Part shown: piece after piece, positions 7,090 to 15,126 of the stretch
Layout of the letters: the number at the start of each line of letters is the position of its first letter
Numbering within the stretch: position 1 is the first letter of the stretch
Source: Peribacillus folii
GTDB taxonomy: Bacteria > Bacillota > Bacilli > Bacillales > DSM-1321
DNA length: 64,000 nucleotides
NCBI RefSeq assembly: GCF_030271255.1
Contig: NZ_JASJOM010000001.1
Span: 434,001 to 498,000, forward strand
Direction of reading: 5' to 3'
Notes under the pieces: generated by a model
What the model saw: the letters and a program-made list of their open reading frames with translations, nothing else
Databases searched by the model: none
Told to the model about the DNA's origin: nothing
Translations under genes and position numbers: made by a program

Positions 7090-8229
7090 TTGCAAAAATT
7101 GTTTAATTTGGTTGTCCTCATCTTCCTGCTCGGTGCCTTTTGGCATGGATATGGCAAAGATATTCAGGAGTCCGGAGTCAAAGCCGGGGTCAGCTCATTT
7201 GCATCCGATTTTCATTCGCTCATTAACGGGCCTGAGGTTTCCGCAGCCCTGGAAAAGCTGAACACAGGCGTCAACAACCTGATGGGGTCGCTAACGGAAA
7301 CTTTGGATACCGCTGCCGATAAGGAGCGGCAGGAAACGGAAAAAGTGAAAAAGCCCTCATTGAAAGCCCCAGCTGAAGCCACCTTTTCCGTCCGTAATAT
7401 CGAAATGGGCGACACGAAGGCGAATGTAGAAAAACTTGCTGGTGAGGCGAAGCGGCATACGCGCAACGAATATGGCGTGGACTGGTATGCGTATCATGAA
7501 AATTACCAAAACTTCTTCATGGTTGCCTACAACACGGACGATAAAGTAGTCGGTTTATATACGAATCAGGACTTGATTTCCTCGAGGCAAGGCATAAAAC
7601 GCGGCACACCTAAGGCGGAAGTGGCTGAAAAGCTTGGGAAGCCCATTACCAAGCTGCTTAAAGGAAACGTCTATTACCAGATTAAAAGCGATGGCGAATA
7701 CGAGATGTTTGAACTGGATAACAGCTATGTGACGATTTTTTATGACAAGCACGAAGAAAATACCGTCACCTCGATTCAAATCGTCAATGCTGATCTCGAA
7801 AAGCAAAAAAACGGTTATTTTGCAGCAGCCAGCCCTGAGCTAAAGCAGGGCTTTGAATACCAATTATTCGATTTGACCAATGCAGCCCGGGTCAATCATG
7901 ATCTCTCCGTGCTATCATGGGATAAACGGGTCAAGGTCACTGCCCAGGATCACAGTAAGGATATGGCCGTGAACCAATATTTCAACCATACCAACCTTGA
8001 AGGAGAGTCTCCCTTCGATCGGATGGAGGATGACAAAATCAAGTTCCGGATGGCAGGCGAGAACCTTGCTGCCGGGCAGAACAGCAGCATCTTCGCCCAT
8101 GAAGGGTTAATGAATTCCATCGGGCACAGGGAAAACAAATTGCAGAAGGACTTCCAATCACTCGGTGTCGGGGTTGCTTTCGACAAAGAGCAGAAGCCCT
8201 ATTATACGGAAAACTACTTGAGGAAATGA
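7090..8229 (+). CDS. Exported CAP (SCP/PR-1) domain protein with CAP-associated N-terminal domain
   Basis: A 379-residue protein with an N-terminal hydrophobic export segment (residues 1-20), a linker, a CAP_assoc_N-type domain (about residues 105-240, VRNIEMGDTKANVEKLAGEAKR...) and a C-terminal CAP domain (about 255-375). The CAP motifs are visible: FDLTNAARVNHDLSVLSWD, QDHSKDMAVNQYFNHTN with the His-containing loop, and GENLAAGQ. This layout matches B. subtilis YlbC. The start is TTG at 7090, supported by GGAGTG about 9 bases upstream. Bacterial CAP proteins are extracellular; their substrate is unknown. Second gene of a two-gene operon ended by the hairpin at 8236. Confidence 0.85.
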   Translation: MQKLFNLVVLIFLLGAFWHGYGKDIQESGVKAGVSSFASDFHSLINGPEVSAALEKLNTGVNNLMGSLTETLDTAADKERQETEKVKKPSLKAPAEATFSVRNIEMGDTKANVEKLAGEAKRHTRNEYGVDWYAYHENYQNFFMVAYNTDDKVVGLYTNQDLISSRQGIKRGTPKAEVAEKLGKPITKLLKGNVYYQIKSDGEYEMFELDNSYVTIFYDKHEENTVTSIQIVNADLEKQKNGYFAAASPELKQGFEYQLFDLTNAARVNHDLSVLSWDKRVKVTAQDHSKDMAVNQYFNHTNLEGESPFDRMEDDKIKFRMAGENLAAGQNSSIFAHEGLMNSIGHRENKLQKDFQSLGVGVAFDKEQKPYYTENYLRK

Positions 8230-8235
8230 CCGAAA

Positions 8236-8276
8236 AAAAGGAGGGCGACCATTGAAGAATGGATGCCCTCCTTTAC
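8236..8276. terminator. Hairpin between convergent CAP and nupG genes
   Basis: AAAGGAGGGC pairs with GCCCTCCTTT; A-rich on one side and T-rich on the other, so it can serve both converging genes. Confidence 0.75.
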
Positions 8277-8288
8277 TTTGCTATCGAA

Positions 8289-9482
8289 TCACCAAACGAA
8301 TAAGCCTACGACCATGGCACTTAACAAGGAAACGGCCATTCCGCTGACCAACAGTTTCCAAACGTTCCTTCCGATAATATTCGATTTCTCATCACTAAGG
8401 ATCGAATTGAAGGTTCCATAGATCATCCCGACTGTGCTGAAGTTGGCAAATGACGTCAAATAAGTGACAGCAACAGCGACTGTATGCGGTGATAGGCTGC
8501 TGATTTGATCTTTTAAATCAAGCAAGGCGACGAACTCATTCGTGGCAAGCTTGATTCCCATCAATTGCGCCACATACATGGCATCATGTCCAGATAATCC
8601 AAGCAGGAATGCAAAAGGACTGAATATTACCGAGAAAATCTTTTGGATCGTCAAACCATCGATGAAGAAACCGAAAATGCCATTTAAAGCTGCCGTTAAC
8701 GCAACATAGCCGATAACCATCGCCATGATGACAAAGACCATCTTGGCTCCAACCAGCATGCTGTTCGAAATGGTGGAAAAGAAATCCTTCTTTTCCTCTT
8801 TGGAAGGAACATACACGACATCTTCCTCCTTACTGACCTCGACAGGATTAAGCATGTTAGCAATCAGCAAGGCATTCAAGCAGTTCAAAGGTATCGCTAC
8901 AAAAACATAGGTTGCCGGGACCATCGACAAGTAGGCACCAATGATTGAGCCGCTTATGCTGCTCATGCCCATGATGCCAAATGTCAATAACCGCTGGTCT
9001 TTAATCGCACCAAGCTGAGCACGGATAACGGCCAATGCCTCCGTATTCCCCAGGAACATCATCTGGATGGAAAAGAAGCTCTCAAGCTTTGGCAAACCGG
9101 AAACTTTTGAAATGAGCCAGCCCACTTTATCAATGATCCAAGTAAGTATGCCAAAATACGATAACACATCAAAAAACGTAATAATGAAAATGATAGGCAT
9201 CAACGCACTAAAAAAGAAATCCACCTGTTCATTTGCCATAAGTGAAGGAAATACGAAAGAAATCCCTTCATTGGCACATTCAATCAACCAAGTGAAGAAG
9301 GATGCAATCAGATTAATCACCCATGCACCGATCTTGGTCGATAGCATGAACCAAGTGATGAGCAATTCAAAAACCAGCAAGGCAAGGATGGCTTTCCAAT
9401 TCACTCTTCTTTTATTGGGTGAACAAAGGTAAACGATGCCCATTACAACTAAAACACCTAGTATATTCAATAAGAAATACAT
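8289..9482 (-). CDS. nupG: Concentrative purine nucleoside transporter NupG (CNT family)
   Basis: A 397-residue concentrative nucleoside transporter, the length of B. subtilis NupG (YxjA). CNT marks are visible: GNTEALAVIRAQL (re-entrant loop with the conserved Asn-Thr-Glu), GSIIGAYLSM, and CLNALLIANMLNPVE; nucleoside and cation contacts lie in SLSPHTVAVAVTYLTSFANFSTVGM. The ATG at 9482 has AAAGGGGAT 7 bases upstream. The leader carries a guanine-type purine riboswitch and terminator, so expression should fall when guanine or hypoxanthine is plentiful, as for B. subtilis nupG. It imports purine nucleosides across the cytoplasmic membrane with H+ or Na+. Confidence 0.93.
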   Translation of the reverse strand: MYFLLNILGVLVVMGIVYLCSPNKRRVNWKAILALLVFELLITWFMLSTKIGAWVINLIASFFTWLIECANEGISFVFPSLMANEQVDFFFSALMPIIFIITFFDVLSYFGILTWIIDKVGWLISKVSGLPKLESFFSIQMMFLGNTEALAVIRAQLGAIKDQRLLTFGIMGMSSISGSIIGAYLSMVPATYVFVAIPLNCLNALLIANMLNPVEVSKEEDVVYVPSKEEKKDFFSTISNSMLVGAKMVFVIMAMVIGYVALTAALNGIFGFFIDGLTIQKIFSVIFSPFAFLLGLSGHDAMYVAQLMGIKLATNEFVALLDLKDQISSLSPHTVAVAVTYLTSFANFSTVGMIYGTFNSILSDEKSNIIGRNVWKLLVSGMAVSLLSAMVVGLFVW

Positions 9483-9522
9483 GCTTTCATCCCCTTTGTT
9501 TTTTATCATTTCCCATTATTAT

Positions 9523-9583
9523 AAAAAAGCCCTTACCTTTTCACACTTTCAGCCGCAGGAAGAAAGTGTGAAAAGGTAAGGGC
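9523..9583 (-). terminator. Riboswitch-controlled terminator of nupG
   Basis: A very long stem (GGCCCTTACCTTTTCACACTTTC paired with its complement around an 11-base loop) ends in a T-run on the minus strand, between the aptamer and the nupG start. It is the expression platform of the purine riboswitch. Confidence 0.9.
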
Positions 9584-9644
9584 CTATTTAAGAAGGGCCG
9601 AATGACGGTCTTGTAGCCAACGTCCATCTCACCATTTTCATACT

Positions 9645-9713
9645 TCCTTGTAGTCCGGCATTACGGCTGCCAGGTAGAAACTATCAGACCATCATCACTG
9701 ATATTATACAAGG
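9645..9713 (-). ncRNA. Purine riboswitch aptamer, guanine type
   Basis: Minus strand shows P1 CCTTGTA/TACAAGG, the conserved GGTCTGATAGTTTCTACC, the second hairpin around GGCAGCCGTAATGCC, and GGACTACAAGG. The base that pairs with the ligand (C in GACTAC; U in adenine types) indicates guanine or hypoxanthine specificity. It lies about 160 bases upstream of nupG. Confidence 0.95.
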
Positions 9714-9739
9714 ATATTTTTTTATATATTCTAAGGGAA

Positions 9740-9768
9740 AATATAATCTTAAATTACTTTGTTTTCAA
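9740..9768 (-). promoter_or_regulatory. Sigma-A promoter of the nupG leader
   Basis: TTGAAA (9768-9763), 17-base spacer, TATATT (9745-9740), 27 bases upstream of the riboswitch aptamer. A PurR box was not evident to me. Confidence 0.65.
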
Positions 9769-9883
9769 TTACAATACGTTTTGTAATTATTATATTAATA
9801 TAAATATTTCGACAAAGGCGAAACAGATAATGACCTCGATCTGTTCGAGATACGAATCAAGCAGCTTTCACTACTGCTTCAGC

Positions 9884-9912
9884 AAAAAAAGCCACCGAAA
9901 TGGGTGGCTTCA
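9884..9912 (-). terminator. Terminator of the esterase gene
   Basis: AAGCCACC...GGTGGCTTTTTTT on the minus strand, about 50 bases past the stop codon. Confidence 0.88.
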
Positions 9913-9958
9913 TTCTGACAGGGTACCCTGTTATCCAAATGGTAAATCGTTTTGCCAT

Positions 9959-10699
9959 TTACCAAGGCAGTGTATTCAAGAAACGGTATACATCCTCATA
10001 CACCTGTTCACGCTCTTTGCCCAATGTAATGATATGGCCGGATTTCTCATACCATATCAATGATTTATGCTGTGTATCCACTTCATTGTATATGATGGAT
10101 GCACTATTTCTATAATCCGGGTCATCAAGACTCCCCTGTAACACAAGTGTCGGTGAAGTGATCAGATCCAGTTTATCGGCTGTATCATTAATCATATCAA
10201 GCGCTTCTTGTAAAGATGACATGGGCTCCTCTTTAAGCTTGTCCATTTCAGCGGCAACCTGATCTGCATCTTTGCCCTCAAACTTCTTATAAGCTTGTGC
10301 ATAACTGAGCATCCGATTATTTAAACGGTCTACATCATTCCCGATCGTAGGGGCACACATGGACACGACACCCGTTACAGGCAACTCGATTCCGACTTTC
10401 AATGAAAAGACCCCACCAAGGGAAATGCCTACAACGGCAATTTCTTCGTAGCCCTCATCCTTCAAGTATTGATAGGCATTCTCCACATCTTCCCACCACT
10501 GCTTTGGACTCGTTTGAACAAGTTCCTCCGCTGGCAATCCATGCCCTCTGTAAAGAGGCCCGTGGCAAGTATAATCGCGATCATGCAAATATTTCCCCAA
10601 TTTCTTCATATCCCCCGTACTTCCGGTAAACCCGTGAAGTAAAAGGACAGCTCTATCTCCACCTCTGTATGTGAATGACTCAGGTGCTTTCACTTTCAT
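9959..10699 (-). CDS. Carboxylesterase, Est30/YvaK type alpha/beta hydrolase
   Basis: A 246-residue cytoplasmic alpha/beta hydrolase close to B. subtilis YvaK and Geobacillus Est30. The oxyanion strand is LLLHGFTGSTGDM, the nucleophile elbow GISLGG (Ser about residue 93), the acidic residue lies in QGSLDDPDYRN and the catalytic His in KSGHIITLGKE. These enzymes cleave short- to medium-chain carboxyl esters. In B. subtilis yvaK sits between secG and rnr; here it stands alone, with its own terminator. AGAAGG lies about 9 bases before the ATG. Confidence 0.9.
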   Translation of the reverse strand: MKVKAPESFTYRGGDRAVLLLHGFTGSTGDMKKLGKYLHDRDYTCHGPLYRGHGLPAEELVQTSPKQWWEDVENAYQYLKDEGYEEIAVVGISLGGVFSLKVGIELPVTGVVSMCAPTIGNDVDRLNNRMLSYAQAYKKFEGKDADQVAAEMDKLKEEPMSSLQEALDMINDTADKLDLITSPTLVLQGSLDDPDYRNSASIIYNEVDTQHKSLIWYEKSGHIITLGKEREQVYEDVYRFLNTLPW

Positions 10700-11387
10700 C
10701 TAACTAGGACCTTCTTTCTGCTCTTGTTGATAAATAGAATCTAAATGATTTTTCACAAAAAATCAATCAATACCCCTTGAATGGGCATTCTCCTATCCTC
10801 ATCCGTTTTCTAAATAGAACCAAACACAACCGGATAGAGTACAATACCCACTACATACAACTCTTCCGTTCCGAAGCACATTTTACTATGATTAAATTTA
10901 TTTAGCAATCGTCATTTAACCATTTTTTCAAGAAAAGTAAACTGCACCTTGTGATACGATATACAACGCACGGCACTTTACTAATTAAATCAGGAGGCGG
11001 TTCACTTGTGACAAGGGATGAATGAAAGGAAGCATTTACCTCGTTTTACTTTCCCCCCTGCAACAAAAAAAGCTCTACGGCGATGAAAGGACAAAGGGTA
11101 TGAGGAAATGAGCAGGGAAAAATATGAAATCAGCGATGGAACATCTGCCCTTCCCTAACACGGATGGAAACAAAAGAATTCATCGCAGGCCAATGGAAAG
11201 AATCCGAATCCGGACGAAGAAAATATTATGCCCGCACCGAAATTGGCCAAACCGAACGGAAACGAAAATGCTTTTCCCTCCGGCAAACCCCCATTCAAAA
11301 AAGCTCCATAGAATTTTCAAAAAAATTAAGGCTCTGACTGCTGCTTTTCTCATAAATGAGAGCGGATTTTTCAAAATCCGAAACTTC
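10700..11387. other. Gene-poor spacer between esterase and repeat array
   Basis: No convincing gene. The plus strand has a good binding site (CAGGAGG at about 10992) followed by GTG but stops after six codons, and a 57-codon frame at 11164-11337 starting METKEFIAGQWKES has no binding site. These may be remnants of a decayed gene. Confidence 0.5.
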
Positions 11388-12110
11388 ACTCGCGAATTTT
11401 GGACGTTTTCTCGCCAATTTTAGGCTTTTACTCGCGAATTGGAGTTTTCACTTATGAATTTGGCGTGCATGCATTAATTCCAGCGACTTTTCCGCCAGTT
11501 CGGAGCGATTACTCGCCAATTTGGGGCTTTCACTCGCCAATTTTAGGCTTTTACTCGCCAATTCCAGGCTTTTACTCGCGATTTGGAGTTTTCACTCATG
11601 ATTTTGGCTTGTATGCTTTAATTCCAGCGACTTTTCCGCCAGTTCGGAGCGATCACTCGCCAATTTGGGGCTTTCACTCGCGAATTTTGATGGTTTACTC
11701 GCCAATTTTAGGCTTTTACTCGCCAATTGGAGTTTTCACTCATGATTTTGGCTTGTATGCATTAATTCCAGCGACTTTTCCGCCAGTTCGGAGCGATTAC
11801 TCGCCAATTGGAGTTTTCACTCATGATTTTGACGTGCATGCATTAATTCCAACGACTTTTCCGCCAGTTCGGAGCGATTACTCGCCAATTTCAGGCTTTT
11901 ACTCGCGATTTGGAGTTTTCACTCATGATTTTGGCTTGTATGCATTAATTCCAACGACTTTTCCGCCAGTTCGGAGCGATTACTCGCCAATTTGGGGCTT
12001 TCACTCGCGAATTTTGATGGTTTACTCGCCAATTTTAGGCTTTTACTCGCCAATTTTGATGGTTTACTCGCGAATTTTAGGCTTTTACTGGCGTATTGGT
12101 ATTGCACTCC
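11388..12110. repeat. Tandem repeat array with 21-bp period
   Basis: About 720 bp built from a 20-21 bp unit of the form ACTCGC(C/G)AATTTTAGGCTTTT with variants (GGGGCTTTC, GATGGTTT, GGAGTTTTC). Interspersed are five copies of a longer block that contains TTAATTCCAGCGACTTTT then CCGCCAGTTCGGAGCGAT (starts near 11476, 11619, 11761, 11843 and 11945). Because the period is a multiple of three, one plus frame stays open for 250 codons (YSPILGF-type heptads) and the minus frame encodes KLASKSL-type heptads, but neither has a binding site. I regard it as non-coding. Confidence 0.9.
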
Positions 12111-12150
12111 TAAATTTGTGTTTCTTGAATAGGCGTGATTTCGTTTCATA

Positions 12151-12178
12151 AAAAAAGGGCCTATTTTGGCCCTTTTTC
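12151..12178. terminator. Terminator at the end of the transporter/Cys-protein operon
   Basis: AAAAAGGGCC / GGCCCTTTTT hairpin, T-rich on both strands. The stop codon of the small Cys-rich gene lies inside the stem loop. Confidence 0.88.
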
Positions 12179-12313
12179 ACTGATTCCTTGATGCTTGCGG
12201 TAATTGGCGCAGGAGATCTTCATGCATTCGCCCTGGACATGCGGACCGTATTTTTCACGAAAGGCTTCGAGGCAGTAGCATCTGTCTTCTTTCTTTTGGT
12301 TGGATCCTTGCAT
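12161..12313 (-). CDS. 50-residue cysteine-containing protein in a preQ1-controlled operon
   Basis: A short frame from the ATG at 12313 to TAG at 12161 encodes 50 residues, hydrophilic, starting MQGSNQKKEDRCYCLEAF. Four cysteines stand as CxC near the N-terminus and C-x4-C in the second half (GECMKISCANY), which could bind zinc, though this is inference. AGGGGAG lies 10 bases upstream, and the gene begins only 21 bases after the stop of the queuosine-precursor transporter, before the shared terminator, so it belongs to the same preQ1-riboswitch transcript. I do not recognise a named family. The coding signal is moderate: good binding site, plausible composition and operon position. Confidence 0.65.
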   Translation of the reverse strand: MQGSNQKKEDRCYCLEAFREKYGPHVQGECMKISCANYRKHQGISEKGPK

Positions 12314-12334
12314 GTCGTGCTTCACTCCCCTTCG

Positions 12335-12877
12335 TTAACCGGTGACTGCGCGCTTCTCCAGCTTAATATGAATCTGTCCGAGCAGTATGGCACCGAAGGA
12401 CTGAATGATCGTTTTGACGATAATTTGACCGATGATCGCTGCTGGCACGGCCTCCCATGGCAGGATATTGGCACCGAGCGGGCTTAGGCCGATGATGACA
12501 AACAGCACTGAATCGAAGAACCCGCCAACGATTCCGCTGTATAGCACCCTCCAGCTCATCGGCAATTTAAGCCGGGTGTAAATTTCCGTGTCGGCCGTTT
12601 CTGCAACCACGAACGATAATGCGGAAGCGAATACGATCAATAAGGTATCCCCTAATAGAAATGATACACATGCGGATAATATGAGTGCGCTGATGATGCA
12701 AAAATAGGTTTTCGCCCGGCCGAATTTATTCTGGACCAGATCGCGAAAGATGAACGTTCCCCCAATAAGCAGCGTCCCCATCGGTATGATGAACATCCCA
12801 AAATGCAAGGGCGCAAAGGCTGCTGTCACCACATTTGCGGTGATGATGGATACTAAATACAGTAAAACTCTTAACAT
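12335..12877 (-). CDS. Queuosine precursor transporter, YhhQ/VUT family
   Basis: A six-helix membrane protein of 180 residues belonging to COG1738 (VUT/YhhQ; YpdP in B. subtilis), which imports queuosine precursors such as preQ0/preQ1. Family traits are the helix MGTLLIGGTFIFRDLVQNKFGR, the acidic FVVAETADTEIYTRLK, and GGFFDSVLFVIIGL. The frame extends to 12916, but the segment before residue 1 overlaps the terminator, and AGGAG is 9 bases before the ATG at 12877 (2-3 residues of uncertainty). The preQ1-I riboswitch directly upstream confirms the pathway. It is followed by the small Cys-containing protein. Confidence 0.92.
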   Translation of the reverse strand: MLRVLLYLVSIITANVVTAAFAPLHFGMFIIPMGTLLIGGTFIFRDLVQNKFGRAKTYFCIISALILSACVSFLLGDTLLIVFASALSFVVAETADTEIYTRLKLPMSWRVLYSGIVGGFFDSVLFVIIGLSPLGANILPWEAVPAAIIGQIIVKTIIQSFGAILLGQIHIKLEKRAVTG

Positions 12878-12897
12878 TTCTTCCATTCTCCTCTTAC

Positions 12898-12930
12898 AGA
12901 AAAAACAGCACCCCAAGAAAGAGCACTGTT
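12898..12930 (-). terminator. preQ1-controlled terminator of the transporter operon
   Basis: AACAGTGC...GGTGCTGTTTTTT on the minus strand, immediately downstream of the aptamer and just before the ribosome binding site. Confidence 0.85.
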
Positions 12931-12932
12931 CT

Positions 12933-12966
12933 CCTTAGTTTTTTTGAGAGGGTAGCTAGAACCTCT
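12933..12966 (-). ncRNA. preQ1-I riboswitch (transporter operon)
   Basis: Minus strand contains AGAGGTTCTAGCTACCCTCT, the P1 stem with the conserved TTCTAGCTA loop, followed by the A-rich tail CAAAAAAACTAAGG that forms the pseudoknot. This is the class I preQ1 aptamer as found ahead of B. subtilis queC. The 34-base motif is identical to the one before queC in this window. Confidence 0.96.
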
Positions 12967-12999
12967 TCCGCCCGAGCGGATTATTGTTTTTCCTTTTTT

Positions 13000-13028
13000 A
13001 TCGTAGCTTGAAAAGGAATGGAAATCAA
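13000..13028 (-). promoter_or_regulatory. Promoter of the preQ1 leader (transporter operon)
   Basis: TTGATT (13028-13023), 17-base spacer, TACGAT (13005-13000). The same two hexamers with the same spacing stand before queC at 18115-18143. Confidence 0.75.
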
Positions 13029-13060
13029 GAGGTTTCCATTTGGGGGTTATCCGGTACATA

Positions 13061-14047
13061 TCAAATATTTCGACATGGAGCGTCCAGCACTTTTAGATAC
13101 ATTCCCCTTGTAGCCTTTTTGCAGGCCTCGTTTCCCATGGCTTCCACTTTTGCCGATAGCTTCGATGCCCTGATCAATCGGTTTCCATGCATGACGGAGG
13201 GGTCAATCAGCCGCACTTTCGTTTTCCGATAGATATCGTAGTCCGTTTGAACCTCGTACAGTGTAACGTTTCCATGTAACCGTCCCAGCAGTTTTTTCAA
13301 GTCATCATCTTCAATCGAATGGAGCAGAAGCATGACGTCTTCATCTTCACCAAGCAGGTCATCAAGGCCGATCCATTTTTTATCCAAGGCCCACTTCAAG
13401 GTTTTTGCCAACGCATCATAGCCATAAATATTGAGCGGGTCCATGAAAAAATCGATCACTTCCCCATAATACGTTTCCACGAACCATTCAGCAGCTTCGA
13501 GATTATCGACGTACATCCTTCCGTCCATGATAATCATATGCTCCAGAAAGTCTGTTACCGATTCCAGCGTAATGTTTCCATAGTGATACATGTCACGGAG
13601 AGTATAATCCACTCGATCAGCGCATAACTCAGGTGCCGACCGTTCCAATAGCCTCCAGTCTGAACGCATGATACCTTCACAGGAATATCCATATTGCTTA
13701 AGGATAGCCGGAATTTCGGAATTCATAATGGTTTTTTCATATATTTTTTCATGGTAATTTTCTTCTTCACAATCGAGAGCGAAATCGATGACATGCGAAA
13801 AGGCCGTGTGTGATACGTCATGCAGCAGGCCAGCAATTTGTTCCTGCACTGTTCCGCCAAGCTGCTTGATTAGTAACATCACACCAACGGAATGCTCATA
13901 TCTCGTTACATTCCACATTTCATTCACTAAGTAACTGGCTCCGCCTTGATGGACCCCCTTCAGCCTTTGGACCGGTTTACTTAACATCAGCTCTTCAAGA
14001 ACGCCCTCGACCACGTGCTGTCCATAGATACTATCCGAAACGATCAC
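13061..14047 (-). CDS. HD-domain phosphohydrolase (YdhJ-like)
   Basis: A 328-residue cytoplasmic HD-superfamily metal-dependent phosphohydrolase. The metal ligands are visible in order: His of TRYEHSVGVM (about residue 51), the HD pair in GLLHDVSHTAFSHV (about 75-86) and the distal Asp in CADRVDYTLRDM (about 143). Size and sequence resemble B. subtilis YdhJ and the dNTPase-like SAMHD1/YwfO group. The physiological substrate, probably a nucleotide, is not known. It has its own start region; the following promoter and riboswitch indicate that the queuosine transporter is a separate unit. Confidence 0.85.
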   Translation of the reverse strand: MIVSDSIYGQHVVEGVLEELMLSKPVQRLKGVHQGGASYLVNEMWNVTRYEHSVGVMLLIKQLGGTVQEQIAGLLHDVSHTAFSHVIDFALDCEEENYHEKIYEKTIMNSEIPAILKQYGYSCEGIMRSDWRLLERSAPELCADRVDYTLRDMYHYGNITLESVTDFLEHMIIMDGRMYVDNLEAAEWFVETYYGEVIDFFMDPLNIYGYDALAKTLKWALDKKWIGLDDLLGEDEDVMLLLHSIEDDDLKKLLGRLHGNVTLYEVQTDYDIYRKTKVRLIDPSVMHGNRLIRASKLSAKVEAMGNEACKKATRGMYLKVLDAPCRNI

Positions 14048-14126
14048 TCACCTGCACTCCCTCATTCATTATTCTAGATTGTGATCGGGTTCCTTCACGA
14101 AAATTATTTCCCCACTCTCCCCTTGC

Positions 14127-14356
14127 TTATATTGTTTTCTTGTCAATTCCCTCATCGTTCAAATCGATATCTACGCGGTGGCCCTTATCCGCTTCATCAC
14201 CATTGAGTATGACTTCATTCGTGATTACTCGATCTGCTGGATGAACGATAAAAAGGTCTTCTTGAGGGTCCGTCTTTATAAAAAAAGGAGAGCGAATACA
14301 AAACAACCGGTCAATGAGATGAGTATTACAGATACTATTGCTAATTTCTTTTTCAT
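14127..14356 (-). pseudogene. Small membrane-anchored protein, frameshifted at a T7 run
   Basis: The ATG at 14356, with AAAGGGA 8 bases upstream, reads MKKKLAIVSVILISLTGC and continues as a hydrophobic segment, then stops at TAA after only 26 codons, at a run of seven Ts (about 14276-14282). One extra T would fuse it to a frame ending in VDIDLNDEGIDKKTI, giving an 83-residue protein with an N-terminal anchor or lipobox (LTGC) and a charged extracellular domain. A continuous 77-codon frame from 14360 exists but its N-terminal part has no such signal. I consider the gene broken, phase-variable or mis-sequenced. Function unknown. Confidence 0.6.
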
Positions 14357-14380
14357 GCATTAGTCCCTTTCATCCTGTCC

Positions 14381-14981
14381 TTATTTTAGCACAAAAGGGA
14401 TTTGTTGGTTTTTTGATAAATGAGTAATGGGTTCCTTTTTTTCGCTTACTGACACCTTCATATCTCCGATGAATTGATCATGAACATAAAGCCGCAAATT
14501 CCAGATGCCGGTTTCTGTAAAGGCAACAATCGTTGTCGCCGTCGATACAGGAACATCATTGCGGCCATGATTAAAGCTGACGGGCTCAGGCGTATACGCT
14601 GTAGGTAATTTTTTGATCGGCGTGTTTCTATTGTTCACTTCCCCTTTAGCTGTATGGCTTTTACCGCCAGTATGAGTGGCCTTTACCTTTAGTTCGCCTA
14701 AAGGAATCTCTTCGCCATTTCTCCAAAAGAGCCACTCCATTACATTTTCTTTATCCACCACTAAAGGTTTATCAATAAAACCGAAATTCCGCTCCTCCCC
14801 CCCTCACCACATGCAGCATCAGCACATCTTTTACTTTTTCAGCTATGGTGAATGTTTGTGCAGCATTTAATTGGTCGTCAGCCAATCCTTCATCGGTTAT
14901 ACTCCATTCAGCATCGGCCTCATTGGGAATTGTCAAACCAATCAGCAGTAACGTGATTAAAACGGGATATTTTGATTTCAT
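14381..14981 (-). pseudogene. Secreted DUF4871-like protein, frameshifted at a G7 run
   Basis: From the ATG at 14981 (AAGGAG 5 bases upstream) the frame encodes a signal peptide (MKSKYPVLITLLLIGL..., cleavage near ADA-EW) and about 59 residues ending LMLHVV, then enters a GAGGGGGGGA tract near 14786-14795 and runs into a stop. Removing one G joins it to a second frame reading EERNFGFIDKPLVVDKENVMEWLFWRNGEE... that continues to 14381. The two halves together make about 200 residues and look like one domain of the DUF4871 kind (family assignment from memory). So a single-base frameshift in a homopolymer splits this gene. Confidence 0.72.
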
Positions 14982-15060
14982 AGGTCTCCTTCCACCATTC
15001 TTGGTTTACTATATTAGACGATTCAAGCAAATTTCCGTTTCATAAAAATGGAAAATTCTT

Positions 15061-15089
15061 TTGACGAAATAAAAAATCTAGGTTATCAT
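15061..15089 (+). promoter_or_regulatory. Sigma-A promoter of the tetR gene
   Basis: TTGACG (15061-15066), 17-base spacer, TATCAT (15084-15089), immediately followed by a TetR-type operator. Confidence 0.75.
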
Positions 15090-15094
15090 TTTTA

Positions 15095-15109
15095 TTAACC
15101 ACTGGTCAA
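15095..15109. promoter_or_regulatory. TetR operator 1
   Basis: TTAACC-act-GGTCAA, a 15-bp inverted repeat with one mismatch, at the expected transcription start of tetR. Matches the perfect copy at 15703. Confidence 0.65.
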
Positions 15110-15126
15110 AAAAAGGAGGCGATAGG

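Noticed and set aside
11164-11337. A 57-codon frame beginning METKEFIAGQWKES
   Set aside because: No binding site and no convincing family. It may be a gene remnant, but evidence is too slight to annotate.
11399-12151. A 250-codon open frame with YSPILGF-like repeats
   Set aside because: The frame is kept open by the 21-bp period of the tandem repeat. It lacks a ribosome binding site, and the minus strand is similarly open, so I treat the region as a repeat array.
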